Source: Sediminicola sp040566555 (GTDB taxonomy: Bacteria > Bacteroidota > Bacteroidia > Flavobacteriales > Flavobacteriaceae). Taken from it: DNA of 64,000 nucleotides. Under the pieces are notes generated by a model. That model ran no database searches and was not told where the DNA came from. It saw nothing but the letters and a program-made list of their open reading frames with translations. The position numbers were made by a program, and so were the translations under genes. The stretch lies in the NCBI RefSeq assembly GCF_040566555.1, contig NZ_JBEWYP010000002.1, forward strand, positions 186,001 through 250,000, read 5' to 3'. Shown one piece after another: positions 36,411-45,104 of this stretch (positions are counted from its first letter, which is position 1; each line of letters begins with the position of its first letter).

Positions 36411-36453
36411 GCCACCTAAAGCGTTTCGCAGACGCTATAGGTGGTTATTTTTT
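36411..36453 (+). terminator. terminator of mscL
   Basis: A long stem (CCACCTAAAGCGT with ACGCTATAGGTGG, one mismatch) around TTCGCAG is followed by TTATTTTTTTT. It is directly followed by the promoter of the next gene. Confidence 0.85.
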
Positions 36454-36460
36454 TAAATTC

Positions 36461-36468
36461 TATTTTTG
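36461..36468 (+). promoter_or_regulatory. minus-7 promoter element of the GNAT gene
   Basis: TATTTTTG lies 18 bases before ATG 36487. The TTG at 36466 is inside this element, so it cannot be the start of translation of a transcript made here. Confidence 0.6.
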
Positions 36469-36486
36469 CAACTTTCGCCATTATTT

Positions 36487-37026
36487 ATGATCCAAGTTTC
36501 AAAAGAAGTCGCCCTCAAGCCCATCCAACTGGAAGATCAAGGGGTGTTATTGGAAGTGATTCGAAAAATTTACCTTCCGGTGTACCGTCATTTATGGACG
36601 GACAACGGGGCGTTTTATTTTGAAAAAAATTATAGCATAGCCAACCTGAAGCAAGAGCTGGCCGAAAAAGGATCAGTTTATTATTTTATCCACTATAAAA
36701 CCAAGATTATTGGGATTCTTCGAATCCAATTCGGCAAGGAGTGTGTTGACTTTCCTGGGGAGGCTGCTACCAAGTTGCACCGGATTTATTTGGATCCCGA
36801 GGTTCACGGATTGGGAATTGGCCAACTTTTACTGGATTGGACCATTGAACAGAGTAAGGCGCACCAAAGTTCCCTTTTATGGTTGGAAGCAATGGACACC
36901 CAAAAACAATCCCTTCAGTTTTATCAAAAAAATCATTTTCAAATTTCTGGTAGCTTCAACCTGGAAGTGCCCAATATCATTGAAAAATGGCAAGGGATGC
37001 ACACTATGTTCTTACGATTGTTGTAA
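36487..37026 (+). CDS. GNAT family N-acetyltransferase
   Basis: A 179-residue acetyltransferase started at ATG 36487. Motif A reads LHRIYLDPEVHGLGIGQLLL (acetyl-CoA pyrophosphate loop) and LLWLEAMDTQKQSLQFYQKN is the motif B region. The N-terminal half has the substrate lid (DQGVLLEVIRKIYLPVYRHL). Substrate unknown. It sits alone between mscL and asd. Confidence 0.88.
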   Translation: MIQVSKEVALKPIQLEDQGVLLEVIRKIYLPVYRHLWTDNGAFYFEKNYSIANLKQELAEKGSVYYFIHYKTKIIGILRIQFGKECVDFPGEAATKLHRIYLDPEVHGLGIGQLLLDWTIEQSKAHQSSLLWLEAMDTQKQSLQFYQKNHFQISGSFNLEVPNIIEKWQGMHTMFLRLL

Positions 37027-37068
37027 ATATAACTTTTTGTTATATTTTGATTATTCTTCTCTATAATA

Positions 37069-37099
37069 ATTGTCCAATCTTATACTTTAAGTACATTTG
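37069..37099 (+). promoter_or_regulatory. promoter of asd
   Basis: ATTG at 37069-37072 and TACATTTG at 37092-37099 are spaced 19 bases apart, the standard geometry for the Bacteroidota housekeeping sigma factor. The start codon follows 21 bases after. Confidence 0.65.
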
Positions 37100-37120
37100 T
37101 CCCCATAAAATTAATACACA

Positions 37121-38110
37121 ATGAAAGTAGCTGTTGTTGGTGCCACAGGCATGGTTGGGGAGGTAATGCTTAATCTTTTAAAAGAGCGCAATTTCCCTAT
37201 AACTGAATTATTATTGGTAGCCTCTGAAAGATCTGTAGGCAAAAAACTGGCCTTTAACGGAAAGGATTATACCATTATAGGGTTGAGCGATGCTGTTACG
37301 GCAAAACCGGACATTGCCATATTTTCAGCAGGAGGGGATACCTCCTTGGAATGGGCCCCAAAATTCGCAGAGGTCGGTACTACGGTCATTGACAACTCCT
37401 CTGCATGGCGCATGGACCCAACCAAGAAATTGATAGTTCCCGAAATAAATGCCCATGAATTGACCAAGGAAGACAAGATAATAGCCAATCCCAACTGTTC
37501 CACCATACAAATGGTCATGGTTTTGGCGCCTTTGCATAAAAAATACAAAATGAAAAGGGTAGTTGTTTCTACCTACCAATCGGTTTCGGGTACAGGTTTA
37601 AAAGCTGTACAGCAATTGGAAAATGAAATAGCAGGGATACAGGGTGAAATGGCTTATCCTTATCCTATTGGCAGAAATGCTCTTCCACATTGCGATGTAT
37701 TCTTGGAGAACGGCTATACCAAAGAAGAAATGAAATTGGCCAGGGAACCCCAAAAAATATTTAACGACAAATCTTTTTCAGTAACGGCCACGGCAGTAAG
37801 AATACCAACCGCAGGTGGACATTCAGAATCTGTGAACGTGGAGTTTGAAAATGATTTTGAACTTGCGGAAGTTCGAAAAATACTGAGTGAAACCCCAGGG
37901 GTGGTAGTGCAGGACAACACAGATACCAACACCTATCCCATGCCTATTTACGCCCATGGAAAAGACGATGTTTTTGTTGGCCGTATCCGAAGGGATGAGA
38001 CCCAACGCAATTCTTTGAATATGTGGATTGTGGCAGACAACCTTAGAAAGGGAGCTGCTACCAATGCTATCCAAATTGGGGAGTACCTAATTGAAAATGA
38101 GTTGATTTAA
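37121..38110 (+). CDS. asd: aspartate-semialdehyde dehydrogenase
   Basis: A 329-residue enzyme with an NADP-binding Rossmann start (KVAVVGATGMVGEVML), active-site C126 in NPNCSTIQ, the acid-base region TAGGHSE and QSVSGTG. It reduces aspartyl phosphate to aspartate semialdehyde for lysine, diaminopimelate, methionine and threonine synthesis. Length and motifs are normal. It is a single-gene unit with its own promoter and terminator. Confidence 0.96.
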   Translation: MKVAVVGATGMVGEVMLNLLKERNFPITELLLVASERSVGKKLAFNGKDYTIIGLSDAVTAKPDIAIFSAGGDTSLEWAPKFAEVGTTVIDNSSAWRMDPTKKLIVPEINAHELTKEDKIIANPNCSTIQMVMVLAPLHKKYKMKRVVVSTYQSVSGTGLKAVQQLENEIAGIQGEMAYPYPIGRNALPHCDVFLENGYTKEEMKLAREPQKIFNDKSFSVTATAVRIPTAGGHSESVNVEFENDFELAEVRKILSETPGVVVQDNTDTNTYPMPIYAHGKDDVFVGRIRRDETQRNSLNMWIVADNLRKGAATNAIQIGEYLIENELI

Positions 38111-38137
38111 ATTAACTAAACAAAAAAGTTGATATAA

Positions 38138-38168
38138 TTAGAAAGGGGGGCAAATGCCCCCCTTTTCT
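38138..38168. terminator. bidirectional terminator between asd and the S8 protease gene
   Basis: A stem of AGAAAGGGGGGCA with TGCCCCCCTTTTCT separated by two bases; six G-C pairs in a row. It serves two convergent genes. Confidence 0.85.
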
Positions 38169-38193
38169 GTTGTAAAATTTAATGATTAATGTG

Positions 38194-39444
38194 TTATTGT
38201 TGGATCCAATGTATAATTATAGGATCCGGATTGCCATCAGGATCCCCGTTTACGGTTCCATCGATACTATCACTACCCAAAAGTAATACCCCTGCTGCAT
38301 GTGGCGCAGCCATAGAAGTACCACTGATGGTATTGTAGCCTCCATCTTTCCAGGTAGACTTAACGGCCACTCCAGGCGCACAATAATCTACAGGAGGGTT
38401 TCCAAAGTTTGAAAAACTTGCCCAATTATCTCCATTGCTCATTGCGGAAATTGTATAAATATTATTCCCATTTACCCTTGCAGGAGAATGGTTGTTAGCA
38501 TTATCTCCATCATTACCTGCAGCCAAAACAAATTTAATCCCACCTTGAGCTGCCGCAGATACTGCATCATCAACGGCTTGGGATGTAGGGCCACCCAAAC
38601 TCATGTTGGCCACATCACCACCACTTCCATTTTCTAACACATGATTAATCCCTGCAATTACTCCGGAATAAGAGCCACTCCCCCTACTATCCAATACTTT
38701 CACAGGGACTACCTTGGCCCCGGAAGCGACCCCAATTACTCCTATTTCATTGTCAATTGCCGCGATAGTACCTGCTACATGGGAGCCGTGCCCGTTCCCA
38801 TCATCCAAAGACCTGGCATCTTTTCCCGAAGTAAAGGCGTTAAATCCTCTTTCAGCATCAACAATTAAATCTGGGTGGTCCAAATCAATTCCTGTGTCCA
38901 AGATCCATGCGACATTATTTCCGGTATATGAGACACCTCCTTTAACTCGAGCTATTCCCCATGGTGTCTCCTGTGCAGCAGATCCTCCACCGCCGTTCCC
39001 TGGGCCTTTGCCCGGAGGCGGAGCCAAGGTGATCATTTGGTCTTTTTCTATATACGCAATTCTCTTATCTGTTTTTAGTCGAGCCACATCATCACTGCTA
39101 AGTTTTGTAGCCACCCCATTGAATACCTTACTATAACTGTTACTGATTTCAAATGTGCCTACTTTATTTTCAATAAACATTTTCTCGGCCGCTGATTGTA
39201 CCGCAAGACGGGCAGCTTTATGGTCGTTCCCAAATTTAGCCCCAATATCACCTGTTACTTTTTGGTTAAAGACAATAATATAACTGCCTTCAATAGTTTG
39301 ACTTGATTGGGAGACCATTAATTCTTCGGTTTCCAGTTGCCCATTTTCAATTTCAATAAATTGATCCTCCTGGTTGGAACAGGAAGTGATTACTAATGCC
39401 AAGGTAAAACCTAAGACAGCGCCTTTTAAAATACGTTTCTTCAT
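38194..39444 (-). CDS. secreted S8 family (subtilisin-like) serine protease, lipoprotein
   Basis: A 416-residue preproprotein. A lipoprotein signal (lipobox VITSC, Cys22) is followed by an inhibitor_I9 propeptide (about 50-138, SYIIVFNQKVTGDIGAK) and a subtilase domain with the catalytic triad D183 (DTGIDLDHPD), H219 (DDGNGHGSHVAG) and S377 (SGTSMAAPHAAG). A Gly-rich linker (PPPGKGPGNGGGG) joins the parts. Cys355 sits near the active site. It degrades proteins at the cell surface; Bacteroidota commonly anchor such proteases by lipid rather than secreting them. Confidence 0.93.
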   Translation of the reverse strand: MKKRILKGAVLGFTLALVITSCSNQEDQFIEIENGQLETEELMVSQSSQTIEGSYIIVFNQKVTGDIGAKFGNDHKAARLAVQSAAEKMFIENKVGTFEISNSYSKVFNGVATKLSSDDVARLKTDKRIAYIEKDQMITLAPPPGKGPGNGGGGSAAQETPWGIARVKGGVSYTGNNVAWILDTGIDLDHPDLIVDAERGFNAFTSGKDARSLDDGNGHGSHVAGTIAAIDNEIGVIGVASGAKVVPVKVLDSRGSGSYSGVIAGINHVLENGSGGDVANMSLGGPTSQAVDDAVSAAAQGGIKFVLAAGNDGDNANNHSPARVNGNNIYTISAMSNGDNWASFSNFGNPPVDYCAPGVAVKSTWKDGGYNTISGTSMAAPHAAGVLLLGSDSIDGTVNGDPDGNPDPIIIHWIQQ

Positions 39445-39725
39445 AATTAATTGGTTATTGGTTTTTTCTAAAAATATATATTTTTTGTTAATTTTTTAAC
39501 TTTTGTTAACACAATTGTTGTATTGTTTACTATTTACTGACATCTGTCAAACATTTGTTGCGAAAACAACCGCAATGCACAGAAAAAATATTCAATTCAG
39601 TGCCAACTAAATTATAGCATGAAGCAAATCCTCACATTCAATTTGAAATAGTGTTAAAACATTTATAATGCTTCAGTCTAAAAGTTTTTTATTGGTATTT
39701 TTAGCTGACCAAGCAATTAAAAACT

Positions 39726-41882
39726 ATGAAAAAAACATTTTTACTCCTCGCGACAGCATCACTCTTTGTCGCCTGCGAAACCACTCCTAAAAAAGAAAAA
39801 ATTTCCGTGAATTACCCTCCCACTAAAAAAGTAGATACCGTCAACACCTATTTTGGAACTGAAGTTCAAGATCCCTACCGTTGGCTGGAGGACGATAGAA
39901 GTGCTGAGACAGAAACTTGGGTGAAAGCCCAGAATACGGCCACTTTTGGATATTTGGAAAAAATTCCCTTCCGTCAAGACTTAAAAAATCGGTTGGAAAA
40001 ATTATGGAACTATGAAAAATTGGGGTCTCCGTTTAATGAGGGGGATTATACCTATTTCTATAAAAATGACGGCCTGCAGAACCAATATGTGGTATACCGC
40101 AAAAAAGGAGAAGGGGAGGCCGAGATATTCTTGGATCCCAATACCTTCTCTGAAGATGGCACCACCTCTTTGGCCGGCTTAAATTTTACAAAGGACGGCT
40201 CTTTGGCCGCTTATTCCATCTCCGAAGGGGGTAGTGATTGGCGAAAGGTAATCGTCATGAATGCCGTGACCAAGGAAATAGTTGAGGACACCCTGGTAGA
40301 CATCAAATTTAGCGGAGTCTCTTGGAAAGGAAATGAAGGGTTTTACTATTCCAGTTATGATAAACCCAAGGGTAGTGAACTCTCGGCAAAAACCGATCAG
40401 CACAAACTTTATTACCATAAACTGGGAACCCCCCAAAAAAATGACCTATTAATTTATGGCGGTACCCCGGAAGAAAAGCATAGATATGTCAGCGGTGGCG
40501 TAACAGAGGATCAGCGCTATTTGTTCATTTATCCAAGGACCTCTACTTCTGGCAATAAATTATTGATGAAGGACCTTACAAAGCCTAATAGCAAAATTAG
40601 TACGATTTTGGACAACACGGACACTGATAGTTATGTCATAGAAAATGTGGGATCCAAATTGTATATCATGACCAATATGGACGCTCCCAACCAAAAGATT
40701 GTGACAGTGGATGCCTCAAATCCAATGCCCAAAAATTGGAAAGATTTTATCCCAGAAGCTGAAAACGTTCTTAGCCCTAGCACTGGAGGCGGCTATTTCT
40801 TCGCCGAATATATGGTAGATGCCATTTCCAAAGTGTACCAATACGACTATAATGGCAAAATGATCCGTGAAGTAAAACTTCCAGGATTGGGAAGTGCCAG
40901 TGGTTTTGGCGGCAAAAAAGAAGACAAGGAATTTTACTTTTCCTTTACCAATTACAATACGCCCGGATCATCCTACAAGTACAATGTTGAAACAGGGGAA
41001 TACACACAATATTGGAAACCAGAAATCGATTTTAATCCCAACGACTATGAATCCAAGCAAGTGTTTTATAACTCTAAGGATGGCACCAAAGTTCCCATGA
41101 TCATCACCTATAAGAAGGGATTGGAACTCAATGGAAAGAAGCCGACTATTTTATATGGTTATGGCGGATTTAATGTGAGCCTTACCCCTTCTTTCAGCAT
41201 TGTCAATGCTGTTTGGATGGAGCAAGGAGGCGTTTATGCTGTTCCCAACCTACGGGGAGGTGGGGAATATGGTAAAAAATGGCATGATGCAGGTATCAAG
41301 ACCAAAAAACAAAATGTTTTTGATGATTTTATTGCTGCTGCAGAATACCTTATCGAGAACAAATATACCTCTTCAGATTATTTGGCGATAAGGGGTGGAT
41401 CCAATGGCGGTTTATTGGTAGGGGCTACCATGACCCAGCGTCCAGATCTAATGAAAGTAGCCTTGCCAGCAGTTGGTGTACTCGATATGTTAAGGTATCA
41501 CACCTTTACTTCTGGTGCCGGGTGGGCCTATGATTACGGCACTTCAGAAGATGATAAGGAAATGTTTGAATACCTCAAAGGGTATTCTCCAGTACACAAT
41601 GTAAAAAAAGGGACCTCTTATCCGGCCACCTTGGTCACAACCGGTGACCACGATGATAGAGTGGTCCCTGCACATAGCTTTAAATTTGCAGCGGAATTAC
41701 AGGAAAAACAAAGCGGGGACAATCCAACCTTAATCCGCATTGAGACCAATGCAGGCCATGGTGCAGGAACCCCAGTAAGCAAGACCATAGAGCAATACGC
41801 AGATATTTATGGCTTTACCCTTTACAATATGGGTTTTGAACAATTGCCCAACCAAGCTGTTTTAAAGGAGTTTAAAGACTAA
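39726..41882 (+). CDS. prolyl oligopeptidase family serine peptidase, lipoprotein
   Basis: A 718-residue S9A peptidase with a lipoprotein signal (VACETTPKK; Cys19). It has the seven-bladed propeller region and a C-terminal alpha/beta hydrolase domain: GGSNGG (about 557-562, catalytic Ser559), the Asp in GDHDDRVVP (about 640-648) and His in NAGHGAG (about 676-682). Such enzymes cleave short peptides after proline, mostly in the periplasm. The length matches characterised Flavobacterium prolyl endopeptidases. Confidence 0.93.
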   Translation: MKKTFLLLATASLFVACETTPKKEKISVNYPPTKKVDTVNTYFGTEVQDPYRWLEDDRSAETETWVKAQNTATFGYLEKIPFRQDLKNRLEKLWNYEKLGSPFNEGDYTYFYKNDGLQNQYVVYRKKGEGEAEIFLDPNTFSEDGTTSLAGLNFTKDGSLAAYSISEGGSDWRKVIVMNAVTKEIVEDTLVDIKFSGVSWKGNEGFYYSSYDKPKGSELSAKTDQHKLYYHKLGTPQKNDLLIYGGTPEEKHRYVSGGVTEDQRYLFIYPRTSTSGNKLLMKDLTKPNSKISTILDNTDTDSYVIENVGSKLYIMTNMDAPNQKIVTVDASNPMPKNWKDFIPEAENVLSPSTGGGYFFAEYMVDAISKVYQYDYNGKMIREVKLPGLGSASGFGGKKEDKEFYFSFTNYNTPGSSYKYNVETGEYTQYWKPEIDFNPNDYESKQVFYNSKDGTKVPMIITYKKGLELNGKKPTILYGYGGFNVSLTPSFSIVNAVWMEQGGVYAVPNLRGGGEYGKKWHDAGIKTKKQNVFDDFIAAAEYLIENKYTSSDYLAIRGGSNGGLLVGATMTQRPDLMKVALPAVGVLDMLRYHTFTSGAGWAYDYGTSEDDKEMFEYLKGYSPVHNVKKGTSYPATLVTTGDHDDRVVPAHSFKFAAELQEKQSGDNPTLIRIETNAGHGAGTPVSKTIEQYADIYGFTLYNMGFEQLPNQAVLKEFKD

Positions 41883-41902
41883 TGATCCTTTCTTAATTAT
41901 TT

Positions 41903-41932
41903 AAAATCCGTTCCCTCTGGGAGCGGATTTTT
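41903..41932 (+). terminator. terminator of the prolyl oligopeptidase gene
   Basis: A stem of AAATCCG...CCC with GGG...CGGATTT around TCT, followed by TTATT. Confidence 0.7.
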
Positions 41933-41963
41933 ATTACCATTTAATCTTAATCTGTTTTTTAAG

Positions 41964-41971
41964 TAATTTTG
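41964..41971 (+). promoter_or_regulatory. minus-7 promoter element at the ABC gene start
   Basis: TAATTTTG lies only 4 bases before ATG 41976, so the predicted transcript starts at or within a base or two of the ATG. The ABC gene may be translated from a leaderless mRNA. Confidence 0.5.
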
Positions 41972-41975
41972 CACC

Positions 41976-42950
41976 ATGCTAAACGTTAATTCCATATCCT
42001 TTGGGTACACCGAAAAAATGGTGTTAAAAGACCTAAACTTTACAGTCGGAAAAGGGGAGCACCTTTCCATTATTGGCGAGAGTGGGTGCGGTAAAAGTAC
42101 TTTGTTGAAACTTGTTTACGGCCTACTTCAGCCCGCTGACGGGACCATTTCATGGAACGACAAACAGGTGCTTGGACCCGATTTCAACCTGGTTCCAGGG
42201 GAGAAATATATGAAATATCTTTCGCAGGATTTTGACTTAATGCCTTACACTACCGTTGAAGAGAACGTGAGTAAATTCCTTTCTGTTTTTTACCCTGAGG
42301 AATTGCAAGAGCGTACAGAGCAACTTCTGGAAATGATAGAAATGGAAGATTTTGCCAAGACCAAAGTCCAGTTTTTGAGCGGTGGGCAACAACAGCGCGT
42401 GGCCTTGGCCCGCGTATTGGCTCAAGAACCGGAAATATTATTGCTCGATGAACCTTTTGGCCATATCGACAACTTTAGGACCAACAGTTTTAGAAAAAAT
42501 CTCTTCAATTATTTAAAGCGGAAAGGAATTACATGTTTGGTGGCGACGCATGATATGGACGATGTTCTGCCCTATGCCGATCAATTGATCGTTCTGAAGG
42601 ATCAAGAAATACTGGCCCACGGCACTCCTAAAAACATATACAGACACCCCAAGGATTTATATACGGCATCACTATTCGGAGAGGTCAACGTAGTACCTAT
42701 CCAATTGTTGAAACAGTACGCCAAAATCAACAAATCCATTTTGGTCTACCCCCATGAATTTCAGATTTCCGAAAAATCAGGATTACGGGTACGTGTTAAG
42801 AAGTCCTTTTTTAAAGGGAGCCATTACCTGCACGAAGGGTTAACAGATGACGGGGAAACACTGTCCTTTACTTCTAGGGAAAGTTTGAAACCGGAAACAA
42901 AGATCTATTTAAATGTGGCCTTAGAAACCATTAACGCAAGAATAGCATAG
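41976..42950 (+). CDS. ABC transporter ATP-binding protein (orphan)
   Basis: A 324-residue ATPase with a complete nucleotide-binding domain: Walker A GESGCGKST (33-41), Q-loop SQDFDLMP, signature LSGGQQQRVALARVL, Walker B EILLLDEPFG and H-loop VATHDMDD. A C-terminal part of about 90 residues (YASLFGEVNVVPIQLLKQYA onward) resembles the TOBE-like extension of the PotA/FbpC group, suggesting substrate import. No permease or binding protein is adjacent, so the partners are elsewhere. The promoter geometry suggests a leaderless start. Confidence 0.88.
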   Translation: MLNVNSISFGYTEKMVLKDLNFTVGKGEHLSIIGESGCGKSTLLKLVYGLLQPADGTISWNDKQVLGPDFNLVPGEKYMKYLSQDFDLMPYTTVEENVSKFLSVFYPEELQERTEQLLEMIEMEDFAKTKVQFLSGGQQQRVALARVLAQEPEILLLDEPFGHIDNFRTNSFRKNLFNYLKRKGITCLVATHDMDDVLPYADQLIVLKDQEILAHGTPKNIYRHPKDLYTASLFGEVNVVPIQLLKQYAKINKSILVYPHEFQISEKSGLRVRVKKSFFKGSHYLHEGLTDDGETLSFTSRESLKPETKIYLNVALETINARIA

Positions 42951-42955
42951 TCAAT

Positions 42956-43360
42956 TTGGACAAAGAACGCATTTTACAGGAATTGGAATTTAAGGCGGTA
43001 AGGAGCAGTGGTGCGGGAGGACAGCATGTGAACAAGGTATCTTCCAAGGTGGAACTTTATTTTGATGTAGCAGCTTCCAAGGCGCTATCAGAAAATGAGA
43101 AAGAGCGGATCTACACCAAAATTGGAAATAGGCTCACCAAAGAAAATGTACTGATTCTATATTCTGATACGAGCCGAAGTCAGCACAAGAACAAGGAATT
43201 GGTCATTCAGAAATTTTTGGACCTTATAAGAAGTGCCTTAACGGTAGCTAAAAAAAGACGAAAGACCAAGCCTAAAAGGTCCGCCGTAGAAAAGCGTTTG
43301 AAATCGAAGTTAAAAAAAGCGCAGAAGAAAAGCTTAAGGGGCAAGCCCAAATTGGACTAA
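42956..43360 (+). CDS. arfB: alternative ribosome rescue factor ArfB (peptidyl-tRNA hydrolase)
   Basis: A 134-residue release-factor-like protein with the catalytic GGQ (21-23) in SSGAGGQHVNKVSSKVEL and a basic C-terminal tail rich in Lys and Arg (KKRRKTKPKRSAVEKRLKSK) that enters the mRNA channel of stalled ribosomes. It lacks the codon-recognition domains of RF1 and RF2. The start is TTG at 42956, 6 bases after the ABC gene. It is the backup rescue pathway to tmRNA. Confidence 0.9.
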   Translation: MDKERILQELEFKAVRSSGAGGQHVNKVSSKVELYFDVAASKALSENEKERIYTKIGNRLTKENVLILYSDTSRSQHKNKELVIQKFLDLIRSALTVAKKRRKTKPKRSAVEKRLKSKLKKAQKKSLRGKPKLD

Positions 43361-43375
43361 GGCCCAATCAACTAC

Positions 43376-43834
43376 CTAAAGGATTGCTGTAATACGTATT
43401 TCCTTACCATTGAATTCTATGGTTTCATTTTCGGTTTTTCCCAACAATAATTTCCCTATTGGGGTATTGGGTGCGATGGCATAATAAACCTTCTCATCAA
43501 TGCGGACCTCTCCTGCACTTATAGCCAAGTAATAGCTATTTGTGTTGGTCGTCACCAAACTGCCCAAAGAAACCGTTGTAGATTGCCCTGAGAGGGGCAC
43601 ACGCCGGAACAACTCTTGTACTTTCTGAATTTCGGATAATTGTACCCCCAATTTTTCTCGTTCCAATTGGATCATGGCACGCCCTGTTTCATGCTTGTCA
43701 CCCGCACTGCTCTTGGTCTCGGAACCGAGGGCTTCTTGTATCTCCTGAATATTCTTTTGAATACGCCCCAATCTATTATGTATATAATCTTGGCAATGGT
43801 CGTATAACTGTTGTTTTAACGGATCTATTCCCAT
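43376..43834 (-). CDS. GreA/GreB-like C-terminal domain protein
   Basis: From ATG 43834 the product has 152 residues; the open frame extends to 43993 but that part only overlaps the FAD gene and reads as a shadow. An N-terminal helical hairpin (CQDYIHNRLGRIQKNIQEIQ) is followed by a GreA-type C-terminal domain (VSLGSLVTTNTNSYYLAISA, then the PIGKLLLGKTENETIEFNGK block). In Bacteroidota such proteins are often labelled 3-oxoacyl-ACP synthase in databases; the sequence does not support that. It is probably a transcription factor that binds the RNA polymerase secondary channel. Confidence 0.8.
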   Translation of the reverse strand: MGIDPLKQQLYDHCQDYIHNRLGRIQKNIQEIQEALGSETKSSAGDKHETGRAMIQLEREKLGVQLSEIQKVQELFRRVPLSGQSTTVSLGSLVTTNTNSYYLAISAGEVRIDEKVYYAIAPNTPIGKLLLGKTENETIEFNGKEIRITAIL

Positions 43835-43848
43835 AGGTGCTCTATTAC

Positions 43849-44961
43849 TTAAACTAGTTCTGCAAGTTCTTTGCCGATGAGGCTTCCGATAGCTATCCCC
43901 ATGCCTCCCAAACGAACCCCACAGGAAACATTTTCTGAGATTTGCTTGATGATGGGCCTCTTTTGGGTTCCCATGCCCATAATGCCACTCCATCGATGGT
44001 CCACTTCAAATGGGGTATTAGGCAATATGATATGTTTTAGGATATCTTCCAACTTATTTTGTATCAATTGGGTCTCCCCAAAAGCCATGGTTTCTTCCCC
44101 TTTAAAATCCAAGTTGCGTCCCCCTCCAAACAAAATCCTGTCCTCAATGTTCCTAAAATAGTAATACCCTTCATCCAAATGGAAGGTCCCTATGACCTTT
44201 AAGTTTTCAATGGGCTTGGTAACGAGTACTTGTGCTCGGGCAGGCTGCACATCTTCTTTTATCAATTGGGAGGCAAAGCCGTTGGTGGCTACCAATAACT
44301 TCCCCGTCTTAAACTCAAACTGGTTCGTTTTTACCACAACATGCCCTTTTGTGTCTTCCAAAGCTTCAACCTGAATGGAATTTAAGATGACCACGCCGGC
44401 ATTTTGGACCTTTTGCAATAAGGTAGACATCATCTTGCCCGTGTCTATTTGGGACTCAAAAGTATTGGTAATGTACTGTTGCTGTATGCCCTTGAAATTA
44501 AATGTATTGGGGTGGGCCCGGAAGCCGTCCTCACCAAAAACCGGAGCAAGTAATTGATTGACCAAGCCAATATTTCCCAAACAATTTTGATACAATTCGG
44601 TATGGGCCTCCATAAATACCTCATGCCCACCGTGATTTTGGAAATCCATATTGGCATCACCAATATTTTGTCGCAATAATTGTACTCCGTCCCAACGTTT
44701 TTTCACGAGTTGCAGCACCTCTTCCTCGGTATGCTGTTTTAGATCTGCCAATATCTCAGAGATACTTCCAAAGCAAGCAAACCCAGCATTTTTGGTGCTG
44801 GCCCCTTGGGGTAGAATCCCTTTTTCCAAGACCAATATCTTTGCATTTGGGAAACGTTTTTTAAGATGAAGAGCGCAGTTAAGACCAACAATACCACTTC
44901 CCACAATGGTATAATCTATATTGGACAACCATGTTTTATATTCCCAGTAACTTAAATTCAC
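43849..44961 (-). CDS. FAD-dependent oxidoreductase (DAO family)
   Basis: A 370-residue DadA/glycine-oxidase-type protein. The FAD motif is DYTIVGSGIVGLNCALHL (about 16-33), followed by VLEKGILPQGASTKNAGFA, the typical second segment. KRPIIKQISENV and VRLGGMGIAIGSLIGKELAE at the C-terminus complete the FAD site. It oxidises an amino acid or amine, most likely. The start is GTG at 44961, since a stop lies just upstream and no ATG exists in the conserved N-terminus. The GreA-like gene starts 14 bases after its stop. Confidence 0.85.
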   Translation of the reverse strand: MNLSYWEYKTWLSNIDYTIVGSGIVGLNCALHLKKRFPNAKILVLEKGILPQGASTKNAGFACFGSISEILADLKQHTEEEVLQLVKKRWDGVQLLRQNIGDANMDFQNHGGHEVFMEAHTELYQNCLGNIGLVNQLLAPVFGEDGFRAHPNTFNFKGIQQQYITNTFESQIDTGKMMSTLLQKVQNAGVVILNSIQVEALEDTKGHVVVKTNQFEFKTGKLLVATNGFASQLIKEDVQPARAQVLVTKPIENLKVIGTFHLDEGYYYFRNIEDRILFGGGRNLDFKGEETMAFGETQLIQNKLEDILKHIILPNTPFEVDHRWSGIMGMGTQKRPIIKQISENVSCGVRLGGMGIAIGSLIGKELAELV

Positions 44962-45073
44962 GTGAAGTTATTTTTTATGGTCATAAAAATAAGGGATATC
45001 CTTTTAGTAAGAACTATTTAAATAGTCTAAAGCTTGTCTGAAGCCCTCGTAATAGTGTAAATAAATTGCATAA

Positions 45074-45101
45074 AAAAACTCCGGCATTGGCCGGAGTTTT
45101 T
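45074..45101 (-). terminator. terminator of the accB-accC unit
   Basis: A 12-pair stem (AAAAACTCCGGC with GCCGGAGTTTTT, loop ATTG) with A/T runs on both sides; on the minus strand it closely follows the accC stop. Confidence 0.9.
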
Positions 45102-45104
45102 GTC

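Noticed and set aside
43835..43993. 53-residue extension of the GreA-like frame
   Set aside because: It only overlaps the end of the FAD oxidoreductase gene in another frame and is unlike any GreA N-terminus.
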